From positions 91,545 to 155,544 of the forward strand of contig MU008208.1 in NCBI GenBank assembly GCA_010909165.1: a stretch of DNA of 64,000 nt, written 5' to 3'. This DNA is from Anthoceros angustus (lineage: Eukaryota > Streptophyta > Anthocerotopsida > Anthocerotales > Anthocerotaceae). The notes beneath the pieces are model-generated. The model did not search any database, was not told the origin of the DNA, and saw only the letters and a list, made by a program, of their open reading frames with translations. Of this stretch, positions 21,429-32,731 are shown in pieces; position 1 is the stretch's first letter, and each line of letters begins with the position of its first letter. The position numbers and the translations under genes are program-made.

Positions 21429-21985
21429 GAGGAGTTGAATCATGAGCCACATCGCCGAGGATCGACCCGCCCGCAAAAGAGGTTAGTTTGTCCGAGAAGG
21501 ATGGGTCACCGCAGTTGTGCGCTTGGCCGCAGAATGAAGGAGAAGTCCGGCAACCTCCTGAGCAGCGCATAATCGACAGATGGCTCTAACACGCGACTCG
21601 GCGCTGAGATGACCATGCCAAGACAATGCCATGGAGGACATTGACAACTTTGAAGACACGGAGCACGCTCTCGAAAGGACTTGAAGTAGTCATGGATAGC
21701 CAATCCTCGAAACTCAAACCGCATTGTACTTAGGTTCCAAAGAATCCTCTCTTATGACATAGACATGTTTGGAACATTATAATCGCCGCATGCCGCCTCC
21801 CCTACTTTCCTTCTCGCATAATACATTAAAAGTTTTGGGGTTCTCCATATCACGTCCATAGTTAAAGTACCGCTTGTGCTAATCGCGGGGCCGCCATGGC
21901 GAATGGACCTTATCCACCATTATAAGTTTGGTTATCGAGATTTTAAGCTATGGGAAGCGGCTTTATATATTGAGCCGCTTCAAAT
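21429..21985. other. Junction between the converging M1 and M2 copies
   Basis: In the frame after the M1 stop the sequence still reads protein-like (SPRIDPPAKEVSLSEKDGSP, PPEQRIIDRW, about 21,440-21,590), so the true M1 C-terminus may extend here behind a frameshift. From about 21,740 no gene is seen. A small hairpin, GCGGCT...AGCCGC, lies at 21,957-21,980, close to the end of recognisable M2 similarity. Confidence 0.35.
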
Positions 21986-21986
21986 A

Positions 21987-23705
21987 TTATGCTGTTATAT
22001 CACCAGTTATTACCTGGTAACGGACCTTTTGCTTGCTTTTCGGAACATGAAAAATGTCAAGTTTTGCGTCGTTGTCTTCCTCAGCCAGTTCTCTCTGCAA
22101 ATCTTCCACCCTCTTCCAATTTCTTGCCGCATTGATGTGCTCTTTGAAGCTATTGGGCATCATCTTCTCTTTGTACTCTTCAACCTGCTTTAGTGTCTGC
22201 ACAGGATAGAGACGTTCACAGCTGGAAGATGAAGACGAGTGCATAAACTAGTTTGCACACTTGCTAACTCGGAAGCAGACAATACACTGTGTACTTACAA
22301 TGTGATCAAATACCGGTTGAAATTTTGCTATATCTTTTGGTGTTGAGTGCCTATTCGCTCAACTCAGAAATGAATTGCACCGCCCGAGCAAAATATTGTT
22401 TGGATGACATTTAACTTCTGGCCTCGTTATCCACGCCATGCCGCTCACGGTCAACTCGCCTTGAATCACTTTCTCCAGTGCAGACAACATTATCCTTTCA
22501 CCTGCTTCCCCTAGAGGCATGCCTTGGAAAACTCTCCAATTGGTCGCATGCATCGGCTTTATAATCAAATTTGGATCACGCACTGCTGGCTCTGTATCCG
22601 GGCCCCCACGTTTTGATTTACCTCTCTTGCTACCTTTCTTCTGGTTACCTTGCTCAGGCAGCTCATCCCTCTCCCAAAGATCGAAAACCTCGTTTACACG
22701 TGTCCACACATGAGGCGGGACACTAGCAATGCACAGCACGGCAGTTTTCTGATCGACAAGTCGCTACATTTCTTCCCGATCTGATGCGTCACCGATGACG
22801 CCTAGCATCCGGTATAGGTTGTACTTCCAATCCATTGTAATGCTAACACCCTCCTCCGCCAAAATTTTCGTTTCATCGTGAATATACCGGACTTGCTCAA
22901 TGAAAGACATTCTCTTCCGAAAATCTACCTTGACATTGTGATCTATGGCCAGACACTGCATCTCTGCCTGGGTTAAGCCAGCATATATATGAGCTTCCAT
23001 ATACTGGAAGTGTGAGTTCTCCGAGTCTTCTACGTACAATCGTTGGAATGCATAGAAGCTGTGGTTCCCGCCTTAGACTCCCATAGTGTACTGCTGCCTT
23101 TTCAACTTGTCTTTGTCAAAGACCTCCACTCTTGCGCACTCCCTTGGATCGATCATACGTAGCAGAGGAAGTACTCCCTCTTGTACAGGTCCCTTTTTAA
23201 TTTCGCGGAGAAGATGTTTTCCCCACGATTCATCCACTCTTCGGATCCGAAAGGCCACAGTGTAGTAAAGCGCTTCTCGCCTTGGTGATGGCAACCATAT
23301 CCGCAGCGGAATACACCTCTTGGCTGTACCGAATTTGATGTAACGGGTTCTTGTGCTCTTGCGCTTCGCCTCCACTGTCCTGTTGTTACTTTTGGTGATG
23401 ACGCACCCCATCGCTGGTGTCTCGTCAATGTCGTTCCTCTTTCCTCTTTTCCCTGTTTTCGATTTTCCTTTCGTTCTTGTAGGTGAAACTCGAACATCCG
23501 CATCTATCTCCTTTTCGGTTGGTTGTGCACGGACTTGCTCCTTCACAGATTCTTTGACCCCATCATCCAAACTTAGATGCTGGCAGGGCATCGTCCCAAT
23601 GCATGGCGATTCTTTCTGGGACATTAGAGGACCGTTTGATCCTCCTCGCCATGTATTTCCTCTCTCGTTGTTGTCGGCTTCAACTCGTCATATTGATGCG
23701 TAAGT
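21987..23705 (-). pseudogene. M2: ParB-like/methyltransferase-like gene, C-terminus truncated
   Basis: Read leftward from about 23,700: a basic linker (TRTKGKSKTGKRGKRNDIDE), LRIWLPSPRREALYYTVAFR, IRRVDESWGKHLL, EGVLPLLRMIDPRECARVEV, KLKRQQYTMGV, a TAA in place of one codon, GGNHSFYAFQRLYVED, EAHIYAGLTQAEMQCL, ITMDWKYNLYRMLGVIG, a second stop, VWTRVNEVFDLWERDELP and IIKPMHATNWRVFQGMPLGE. An intron (about 22,202-22,302) follows, then TLKQVEEYKEKM...VRYQVITGDITA, where it ends. IRRVDE...YTMGV-GGNH resembles the ParB/Srx arrangement of substrate loop then G-x-H. The methyltransferase-like half seen in M1 is cut off. Upstream it abuts the 3' end of copy B. Confidence 0.45.
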
Positions 23706-23970
23706 CGCTGCCTCCCTGGGGCCTCGATCAGCTTGGTTTTTTTTCTGGTAGTGCAGAATTTTAAGAAAGAGAATCGAACTTTGGTCATTATTTTACATGT
23801 AATAGTGAAATTCATTACAATATAGTAGAAAACATGCCAAGTGGGTGAATATGATCTACCATCAAGGTGGAAAGAGCACTAGAGTAGAAAACATGACGAC
23901 CAAGTGAATAAAAAGGCGTCTAGTAAAAGCTCATTCTAGAATCCCACCAAAATCGCTAATCTGACAAAAC
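23706..23970 (-). repeat. Conserved 3'-terminal segment of copy B
   Basis: This is the reverse-strand counterpart of 3,165-3,468. It contains the GGTGGGATTCTAGAATGAGC start, the repeated TTTTCTAC motifs, an A-run, and the GAGGCC-containing end GCGACTTACG. It directly abuts the 5' side of M2. Confidence 0.6.
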
Positions 23971-24223
23971 ATTTTCTGTTAAATAATATTCATGCGGATC
24001 CGTGATATACAAAACCAACAAAGAACCCTTTTCTTTGCGAGTGATATCCGTAATTGCATAAATACTAATTCTAATGAAGAGTAAATAGATAGAGTGAACT
24101 CGCTTCAACAAGAAACCTACAAACAAAACCAAAATTAGCACCCAAACCGTAATTACGCTGCTACTAGTAAACACTAAAAATAAAAACATTGATACTCACC
24201 TTATTTTGGGAAATTTATCATAA

Positions 24224-27200
24224 TTATATGATTGAAAATGTAATTTTCACGACCACTTGGCTTGATTGGTACTTAAAGATTATCATAATTGGCAACCAAT
24301 TGATGAAGAGGACTTGAAATTGACCATCTTCCGCAAGGTCACAACCTAAAACAACACAACCATTAATTTTCAATCTAGTAAACTGATTAATAAAAGCATA
24401 AAGCTTACCGATCCCGACGGATTTTCGCAGATAGCTTGAAATATCTCGAGGCACATCCTTCCGCCTCGTTGTCTTTCCCAGTAATCTCCGAACCTCTTGC
24501 TGCTCTTCTCTGCCGCTTTCTCTTGATGCTTAATATGCTCTTGTCTCCTCTCCGCATTTCTCCGCCTCAATCTCAAGGGCTTTCTCTTTGCTTAGAGACT
24601 CGTAATTCAACCGCCTGCCTCTATAAGTGCCTCCAAATCCTTTTGTCACTGAAACTCCATTTCGCTTCAATTTGTCATTCTCCACCCCTGCCTCGGGAGA
24701 TCCGGCAAGCCGCTCAAAGCCACTTACATTTCCATTTGCAACACAGTGCAATATATCCAGGTGCTACCACCCCACACTGGTTAACTTGGATGACCGATCA
24801 CACTCACTGCACAATGCCCTCCAACAGAGGGGCCATCGCATCCACTTCGTATGTATCAATGTTGAAATGAGGGATGAAGCACACTAGTCGAAGGATTTAC
24901 AATCCGCCAAGAAGAACACAATCGAAACTCCAAAATGAATGAAAACAACAAAAAGCCCAAAGAATCAACCTTGTCAACATATGGAATTTTAGTAGAACAC
25001 CGTGATCCGCTAGTATCCATCTGGATGCCTTGGCAGCTTTAAGGTGCCCGCCAAAAACAAAACCAAGATGATTAAAAAACTAACATGGCACTACAACAAA
25101 GCAACTTCACAATAACGAACTTCAAGACCACATGGTGGAAAAACTTAGTTCACCCCAACATTGTTCGTGGTCCGCTTTCATGATGAATAATGAGTGCCAG
25201 GAGGAAGACGACAAATCAAGTCGACACGTGATTTTGACACAAGTCCCTACATACTTGATACAAATCTCAAACACTTACATTACTAACGTGTTGCACTTGC
25301 AAGGGACGCTGATCTTCAGGCTGACTCGAAAATACTATTTCAGGAGTTACATTCAACACTGTTGACGGAAGAACACCCCTTAAATCATCCTGCATCCGAT
25401 TGAGTTCTTCATTTAAAAGCTCGATAAGATCGCTGCTCACTGTGAACAAGAACTCTTGCAGTACTGTTTTGCTTGACCGTAATCATATCGCAAAACATAT
25501 CAGAACGTCAGGAACGAGCATACAAAGACTCAAATGTCACAAGCTTTCACAACATATTACCTTGAAAATCCAGCATCCGTTTTATGGCTACCACACTTCT
25601 CCCAAAGATCGAGGGCACCTGAGCCATCGTCAAACGTGTAATCATCATTACACGGCAGCTCTTATTGGTGTAGTAGCCAACAAGCCCAACTGCTTCAGCC
25701 ATGGTCTTCATAAATCTTGACAGCATTCCTTTTGAAACACGAAGTTTTGCATACCAAGCTAACAAAAACAAGCTTAGTAAATAAAACCACAAAACTCAAG
25801 CCCAATAAACCAAAAACTTACATTGGATCTTGGGTTATCAATGGTTGAATTGAAGAGAAACCCCGAATTGACAAATTCTTGTCATGCGCACCACTTGGGA
25901 GAGTGATCAATAATGACTTTAAAGGTTTCGATGACGTCCTTTCGTAGATCTTGACCTTTGACTGAAATGCTCACCGGTAGTTCTTCATATCCACTTTGTA
26001 ATTTTTGAATGCCGCTCTTCATACCGCAAATGAAGACGAGCTCAATCTGACATCAAAACATCAAACAAACAAGAACAAAAAAGACTACACCCATCGAACA
26101 AAAGGTCCGAATCGATGCAAATGAGAAGTCCCTAATGAGGTTATGTAACTCTTCACCACCTCGAACCCCAAACTGGTCATGCAAAAATATGCACACCGCA
26201 AACAATATAGCATAAGGGCTCAGTTTAAGAGACCATAAATGAACAATCAAAGTGCACCCCAAAACCAACAATATTACCTTTTTGAGCCCCAAATGAGCAT
26301 TGATGATCTCGTGAAAGAATCATCATCGCCGAATCAATCAACTTCACCTCTTTTCGACATGACACAATCCCAAGGTCCTTGCCGATTTTCATGGACGCAA
26401 CCATGCACCCATGGAAAATTCCATGAAACATGTTGATCAGGAACATCGTAACCAAGCTTTTGGGGATGCACTTCCTTGTCAAAATCCGGTTAAACCCACG
26501 AAAGAAAGACATCAGCCTGCACAAGTGAAGATCAGCAATCAGTCATGTGAAAGGAAAGTCAGAACTATCAAAATCAACAAGTAAGAAAACATCACAACTT
26601 ACGTTTCTGGAGAAAATCTCCGTTGTCCTTCAGATTCCGAACTTGATGGAAAAAGGGTATCAGAATAAGATTTAGATCCTTGTAAGGAATATCCTCAACA
26701 GCAGTATCCCATCCCCTGACCCCACTCACTTTCATAAAGGCCCTGAGACGACTTCGACACCAGTTATTCTGCCGTTTTGACCTATCCTCCCCACCACTCA
26801 AAGCATCATTCACAGCTCCCTCGACCGACGGTCAAATCCGCCTCAAAATTTCTTCATCATCAATTTCCTCCATACCCATGGCAAAGTCATCTTCGGGACC
26901 GACACTTTAGCCTCTCAAACATATCGAGCACTTCTTGATCGTGGATGACTGTGGTCGGAACCACAGGCATGGAAATCGCCACCAGAAGCATCTGCTCAAC
27001 CACAGACACAAATTTCTAGACTCTAGAGCTTTGGCGGGTCACAACCATGGGATCCTCCGTTATCAAGAAATCATTCTCCCCACAACCTGGACCCCTCTCT
27101 CATTAATGGGACATAGTTAGTAATCTCCGCAAGAGGACCTTCAACCAATGTCAGTGTCACCCTTCTTCTCTTCTCACAAAACTCACCGCACGTCGAGCAT

Positions 27201-27441
27201 CCTTCTTGGATGAGAAGTGCCTTGGCGGTTTAGGAATGCCTTTTTTTGGAACTAAATATGTTCCTTCACTGTGCACCAACACACCATCAACTTTACCATC
27301 ATCCTGCAGTGGATGAGTTGCAGTGTGGAGGACGGCTGACTTGACACGCTGTCTAGTGTACGGCTTAGCCATGACTTCGGCCAGGGACCCTTGCTTCTTT
27401 CCCGGTCCAGCAGGCCCAGTGGGTTTCCTTTTGGGTGCCAT
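24224..27441 (-). pseudogene. DUF3504 (Crypton-type tyrosine recombinase-like) spliced gene, copy B
   Basis: The ATG at 27,441 follows a TTTGCAG acceptor in the leader. Exon 1 begins MAPKRKPTGPAGPGKKQGSL and, after frameshifts, ends at 26,603 with ALSGGEDRSKRQNNWCRSRL...FFHQVRNLKDN. Exon 2 (26,516-26,278) has MSFFRGFNRILTRK and TMFLINMFHGIFHG. The next has LLFAVCIFLHDQFGVRGGEE-LHNL, where the arginine matches the first catalytic Arg of the fold. A later exon has AWYAKLRVSKGMLSRFMKTM, YYTNKSCRVMMITRL and DLWEKCG. C-terminal exons carry VLPSTVLNVTPEIVFSSQPE, a coiled-coil-like segment (ALEIEAEKCGEETRAY) and FINWLPIM. Lysine stands at the HxxR histidine and no tyrosine is secure. Recombinase activity is therefore doubtful, and several frames are broken. 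Confidence 0.6.
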
Positions 27442-29950
27442 CTGCAAAGAAAAGCACCAGTGATCAAAACACAAAAAAACATTTGAAGTTAATGAACTTG
27501 CAAACCAATATGAAAAGACTTACATGGAGGTGAATGCTTTCAAATGAGAACCGAAGGGTCTAAAAGTTGATTATACCACAATCGAAAAGAAGGATGTGGA
27601 GATATTGCGAGACACATCCTTTGATCTATACATTAGATTTTGATCCCTCCATTTTAAGTTAGAGACAAAACTTCCATTTTAACAAACCCACATACTTCAA
27701 ACACTCTTTTCGCTAACCAATATTGATAGATAGCCCCAAAGACACAACCAGCCTTGATCACCGACATCAAGAAACACGTGAATTTCACACTCGGGCAAAT
27801 AGTTATCCCGAGACACGAAAAATTAGAATGTTGGAAGAGCCCCTTCACACGATGACAAATTTCCCCTACAATGAAACGAGTTTAGTGAGGTGATATTTAA
27901 TGTCCAAGAATAAACAAAAACAAAGGAAAGGGTGTAAACATCTCTTACTAAAATCCTGAATTCAACCCTAAGAATTTTCTGGTGCGTGGGCTGGTCTGCA
28001 ACAAAAGGCAAAAGAGTTAACAACAAAACCAAAGATCGATGAAACAAACATAGCAGAAAAAGAACCACGATTGGACCCAGCAACACCAACCATGACCAAG
28101 AAATACAAACCACGTAAACCCGACATAATGCACAAAACAAGAACAAAAAGTCACATAAAACGAAAACTAAACATATCAAATTAGACAAACAAAGTGACTA
28201 ACAAACGCAATGAAGCACAAAACAGCAGACAATCGCGAAGCAAAGACGAGGCGTAAAAGTGATCACCTTCCAAAAGACACAAACAAAGACACACATCAAG
28301 ACAAAAGCAAACGACAAACGAGCATGTGAACAACTTAACCGAAAGACAAATACCTTTAAAATGTTTTGCCCAAAGGCACATGATAAACAAGCTCTTCGCA
28401 TGAAAAATAAGAAAGTACAACGAAGACAAAACGAGTTAAGGACGCAACACTTTGAGAGATGAAGCAAAAAGCGCAGAGATTACAAATCAAGTCAAACGCA
28501 GCCTGATGCCGTATCACATAACAGAACAATGTTTATAACAAAGAAGAACAAATAAGATAACAAATGACACGCGACAAGACACATGGTGATAAAATAAGAA
28601 TGTATAACGTGAGCAAACGAGATAAACACCAAGCGAAAACAAAATGACTTATTAACAAGACATAGCATATTTAGAAAATGAAAACAGAGACAGATGAAAA
28701 CACAAGACACAACAGCGACAAGACATTACATCATCAGCAAACGTAAAGTGAACGTGACGCACAACGAAGCGATAAACACATTAACACAAGGGCAATACCA
28801 CAAAGAAAGAATGTCAAGATAAGAGCAAATATACACACAAACAAAGACTCACCACAAGACAACGTGGAAGTGATGATGAGGTACAAAGCACAACCAATGA
28901 GAGCAAAATGAGAACACGAGCAAAAGAAACAGACACCAAGAAACACAAAACGTCCACAAGAGATAAACAAGGAAGGCAAGTGAGAACAAAACAAAAGTCA
29001 AAACACTTATAGTCAAACGCATGAGAGGTTCCGACAAGACACCTTGGCCTTGACAGACAATCGACAACGCAAAACCCTTGGCCTCGAACAAAAACAACAA
29101 TAAGAAACCTCGAATAACAAAGAAGACCTTGGCTACCGTAAAGCATAAAGCAACAAAACCCAGAAGCAATCATCGTCGGCAAGCTAACAGACATCAAAGA
29201 CAAAGAATCAACACATGATGCAAACACACAACAAGACGAAAAAGAAACGCTAAGACATCTAAAACAACTAGAGCGGCTGACCTTAAAGCGCAAACGCGAG
29301 CACCTTGGCACCGCAACAAGTGAGAAACCAACCGCCTTGGACAAAAGAGAATGAAACTTGAAACCAGAAACAACCTAAATACAAATGCAGAGACAAAGAA
29401 AGAAACTGACAAAGAGAGGAATGAGCAATTGGAAGGTCACAGCAAAACCCTTGGCCTCGACAAAACAACAATGAAAGAAACCTCGAAACAAGAAGACCTT
29501 GGCCTTCGGACCGAAAGCATAAAGCGAAATAAAAGGAACCACAAGGAACAACGAAACCAGAGCTCCTCGGCCTAGCACATCAAAATACAATTGAAAGCGG
29601 ACTACGACTACAGAGATCCGCAAGCTAACAAGACGAATAAAATCACCGATGCAAGCACCACAAGACGGGCGCAAAAGAAACGCAAGGCAACTAAAAGGGA
29701 TCTAGCGGGATGGACCTTAGAAGCGCCTTGAGCAACGCGAGCACCTTGGCCCGGGACCGCAACAAGTGAGAAACCAACCCTTGGCCCTCGGACAAAAGCG
29801 ATGAATGAAACTTGAAATCAGAAACAACCTTGGAAATCGGACGAAAGCAAAGGGACATAGAGAAAGAGGGAGTAGAAAGGGAGACGCAGATGACAGTGAG
29901 AGGGAATGACGCATTGGAAGGTCCCAAGCACCCTAGCACAAAAGACCAAA
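27442..29950 (-). other. T-rich leader of copy B, probably 5' untranslated exons and introns
   Basis: The stretch lies between the inferred transcription start and the ATG at 27,441. On the coding strand it is rich in T, so it shows many Phe/Leu/Cys/Val frames without conserved order; I treat these as artefacts. Possible splice acceptors (TTTGCAG) occur just before the ATG. It resembles the copy C leader in composition and position. Confidence 0.4.
29071..29932. repeat. Tandem duplication in the copy B leader
   Basis: Two units begin AAAACCCTTGGCCTCGA at about 29,071 and 29,444 and end near GCAATTGGAAGGTC / GCATTGGAAGGTCC (29,426 and 29,910). The order of blocks inside (AAGACCTTGG, CACAAGACG, CGCGAGCACCTTGGC, GTGAGAAACCAAC) is the same in both. 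The period is about 373 bp, with unit 2 longer. Confidence 0.7.
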
Positions 29951-30275
29951 AGGTCCGTGAACCCGCTTATATAGGCCCCAAAACCCTAACCCTTCTCTCT
30001 CCGGTACCGCCACTCTCTCCAACCAAATTTGAAAATACCAAACCTACTCTACCGAGCGGACACCCAACCAACCTAGGGTCGCCATCTGCCGCCGCCTCCT
30101 CAACCAACCTAGTCACCTTGTTCCAAACCTAGCCATGCAACACCTAACCTAATTTCCGAACCTCTTCGTAGGCGAACCTCGCTGCCAATGAACACCCACG
30201 CATGGCTCTTCAAGCATCCGAACCCTAATTCAAGTCTATTTAAGGAGCACTCACGCCTCGACACTTTATCGCCCA
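29951..30275. promoter_or_regulatory. Bidirectional promoter of copy B
   Basis: On the minus strand GGCCTATATAAGCGG (about 29,964-29,978) is a TATA box for the recombinase gene, with AGGGTTAGGGTTTTGG, a telobox-like element, about 15-30 bases upstream of it. On the plus strand AGTCTATTTAAGGAGC (30,233-30,248) is a TATA box facing right, preceded by AACCCTAATT. The two boxes are about 270 bp apart and point away from each other. A GGCGGCGGC run lies between them and recurs in the copy C promoter. Confidence 0.6.
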
Positions 30276-30522
30276 CCACGCCGCTTCTCCCTTCTACGCC
30301 GCCGCCTAGCACGCCGCTGTGGTGTGTCACTCGCCTCGCCCCCGCTAGTTCTACGCTAGTTCCATCCTCCGCCAGCCGCCGGGTTCGCCCTACCCACGCC
30401 CTACCGCCCACCACGCCGGCTGCCGCCTCTTTCTCCACGCCCCTTGCTCACCGGCAAGCTCTCTTCACCTATGAACGCCTCGCCCACCACGCCAACAGCC
30501 GCTGTTTCTCTTCTCAGAGTGA

Positions 30523-31181
30523 ATAGCGAGCTGCCTTCGTCCAGAGCCCGAACGCCCGCCGATCAACACCGCTCCGATCGCTGCCTTGGTTCCGCGACGC
30601 AAGCAATACCTCATCATCGATGGTGGCCCTCGAGGTGAAGAGCACGTCAAGACGTTGCGATTGGCAACAAAGGTAAATTACCGCCATGAGTTTGTTTTGC
30701 CTTTGAAATTGTTTGTCTTTTGCTTTGTGCCTATGCTCATGCTTTTGTTTTACCGCAGGATACCACACAACGCAAGGTTCCGAACACCGTAAAAGTTGGA
30801 CTCCGCAAGAACCGAGTGCCATTTTCCCGCCGGCCGGGCTTTCCACTCACCGCTGTTGCCTCCGCAAGCGCCAAGGAGACAAAAGAGGTCTCCCTTGCGT
30901 CCGAGGTACGACGACAACACTCTTACCGTGGTCGCCTTTTATTCTTTCTTGCCGCCTCGCTCACCCGGCCGCGCACTCTTGCCTCGCCTTTGCTTGAATA
31001 TTATCGTATGTTTGCTTGCAAAAGTTTTCTTACCTTGAATGTTGCGCAGAAAACCTCGAGACTCTCTACACACGCCTTGAGTCCAACGCAAGAAGACATG
31101 AACGTAACAAGCCTACGGTGTAGCGAACTTATCTTTCGCTCGTTTCGCTTTCAAAGTCGCTACTCGACCGAAAAACGCTAG
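30523..31181 (+). CDS. Divergent three-exon gene of copy B, unknown basic protein
   Basis: Exons 30,523-30,672, 30,759-30,905 and 31,051-31,181 join in one frame, all in phase 0, with GT-AG introns (GTAAATTACC...TACCGCAG and GTACGACG...TTGCGCAG), and end at TAG 31,179-31,181. The protein reads LVPRRKQYLIIDGGPRGEEH, VKTLRLATK, then DTTQRKVPNTVKVGLRKNRV and ends SRYSTEKR. It is basic and about 142 residues long, without a membrane segment. No ATG begins exon 1 in this frame, so either the start lies upstream behind a frameshift or a TTG-like artefact hides it. I recognise no family. Clean phasing across two introns is the main support. Confidence 0.5.
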
Positions 31182-31804
31182 CAAGTCTTCGATAGTTCTC
31201 GATCCGCTTGACGCTTTTCGCTTAACTGCTCTCTTTATTCTCGCTTAATCTCGCTTAATCATCCGGACGTAACCCGTTCAAGAGTGACCAAGACGCCGCG
31301 TGTGCACAGCATGCAAGAGATCAGCCAACTGCCTCAACCTATAGAGGTCGCATCGCGCCTTTCCTTAGGCATACGCTTGTCTTAAACCTCGTGTTCAAAA
31401 TGTAGCTAGAGTCGATTGGTCATTCAGCAATGTTTGAGTCAACATCGCGTCCGTGACAACAACTTGTCGAGTCAACTTTATGCAAGGTATTTATAGGCAT
31501 GGAATACGCGCAAGCGGTGGCATGCATCGGTGCAACTTTCTTGATATTGGATCACTCGACGGTTCAAAAGTCCGTAATCATATTTTATTTCTAACCGTGT
31601 TTTCCTAACTATTCGTAAATTGCGTTCGAATATCTTAACGAGACGCATGCAAACCGCTTGAGCGTAAGTCATATCCGTGTTGCCGTAGTATATTTTATCA
31701 GCTGAAAGTACGCTGCATGCGCATAACTTGCACAGAATAAAGAAGCGCGCAAGACACGCATTTTCAAAAGTTCAAGTTATTCATTGGCCCCGATTGCTTT
31801 TAGA
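31182..31804. other. No gene seen
   Basis: AT-rich sequence with GCTTAATCTCGCTTAATC repeated directly at about 31,240-31,260. Only short frames occur. The right end of copy B may lie here but cannot be placed. Confidence 0.3.
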
Positions 31805-32709
31805 ATGGCATCCGAGAATGAGAGCAACGATGAAATGGTCGACATCCAAGAAGGTAATGATCATTTCGCCACACCTAAATCCATTTTCTGGTTGACTCAT
31901 GGCTAAATGATTTTCCGTGACGACAATAGTAAAGACCCAACAAACCTTAACGGCGATCAAACAACAATGTTCCCACCCATGGGGATCCGAGGATATGATG
32001 ACAGTCAAGTTCAAATCCTCTCATTGAGATACGAAAGATAGTTGAGAAAGGTAATACATTTCAATTAACTAATTGAATCTCCGTGAACATTTCTAACTCG
32101 ATATCTTTGATACAAGACTAACGGAGCACACTATGTTCACATCAATGGACAAAAGGACTTAGCCTCCTTTGTGTGCCTAACCGGAAAAAATTAAAAAGGT
32201 AAAGACTTGGTTCGCAACTTAGGATCAGACAAATATATCTCGCAACTCACTTTAGTTGTATATGGTTACTGGATATTAAGAAGAATCTCCGAACAACAAT
32301 TAGAGTTGGAAACAATGACTGGTCCGGAGGTTTAATGGACGATCTCAATTCATCGATTTTGGAGGTAAACAACTAACACTCAATATATGTGTATTTTATT
32401 TTACAGTAATAAATACTAATTTGTTTACAGTGTCACGAACAAGTTGCTGCAAAGGAAATTAAGGAGAAAATTGAAGCAATGGATTTTAAAATCAACAACA
32501 ACCCATCTTTCATCGTAATTGTTGTATGTTTGTAATTAATAATTAGTTTATAGTAGTATATAACGACAATACGCTTTTTTCAAAGGACAAAAGAGGAAAA
32601 AGACGAGTCAAGATAATGCACCAACGTATGGACCATCGAAAGAATTTGCCGATTTTGGAAAATGGATGGATAACTTTCAAGATCCACAAGTCTTCCAAGA
32701 TTTTAAATA
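31805..32709 (+). pseudogene. AT-rich multi-exon gene remnant, unknown protein
   Basis: Protein-like blocks follow one another on the plus strand with plausible splice sites. They are MASENESNDEMVDIQE before a GTAATG donor (31,805), MIFRDDNSKDPTNLNGDQTT and MGIRGYDDSQVQILSLRYER (to about 32,040), and TNGAHYVHINGQKDLASFVC with VYGYWILRRISEQQLELETM (32,118-32,330). CHEQVAAKEIKEKIEAMDFK follows (from about 32,430), and the last is GQKRKKTSQDNAPTYGPSKE ending DPQVFQDFK and TAG (about 32,585-32,709). One in-frame TAG follows RYER, and an A-run frameshift lies near 32,190. The last part has a basic KRKK cluster. The family is not recognised. The strong A+T bias differs from the neighbouring GC-rich debris. 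Confidence 0.35.
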
Positions 32710-32711
32710 GA

Positions 32712-32731
32712 TATGTTCCCATTTGGGAACA
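32712..32731. repeat. Small inverted repeat ATGTTCCCA...TGGGAACAT
   Basis: Nine-base perfect arms are separated by TT, lying a few bases after the stop of the AT-rich gene remnant. Confidence 0.8.

Larger units (their letters stand above)
23706..31181 (-). mobile_element. DUF3504/Crypton-like element, copy B (most complete)
   Basis: Reading right to left, the element has a divergent partner gene (30,523-31,181, +), a bidirectional promoter (about 29,960-30,260), a long T-rich leader with a tandem duplication, the recombinase-like gene (27,441-24,224), a hairpin (about 24,000-24,050), and the conserved 3' segment ending in GCGACTTACG at 23,706. Length from the 3' end to the end of the partner gene is about 7.5 kb. 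The outer boundary beyond 31,181 is not defined, because no copy of the far end is available for comparison. Confidence 0.5.

Noticed and set aside
27654-29939. Minus-strand frames rich in Phe, Leu, Cys and Val that look like membrane proteins
   Set aside because: They come from a T-rich leader; no conserved order, and the tandem units do not preserve the frame.
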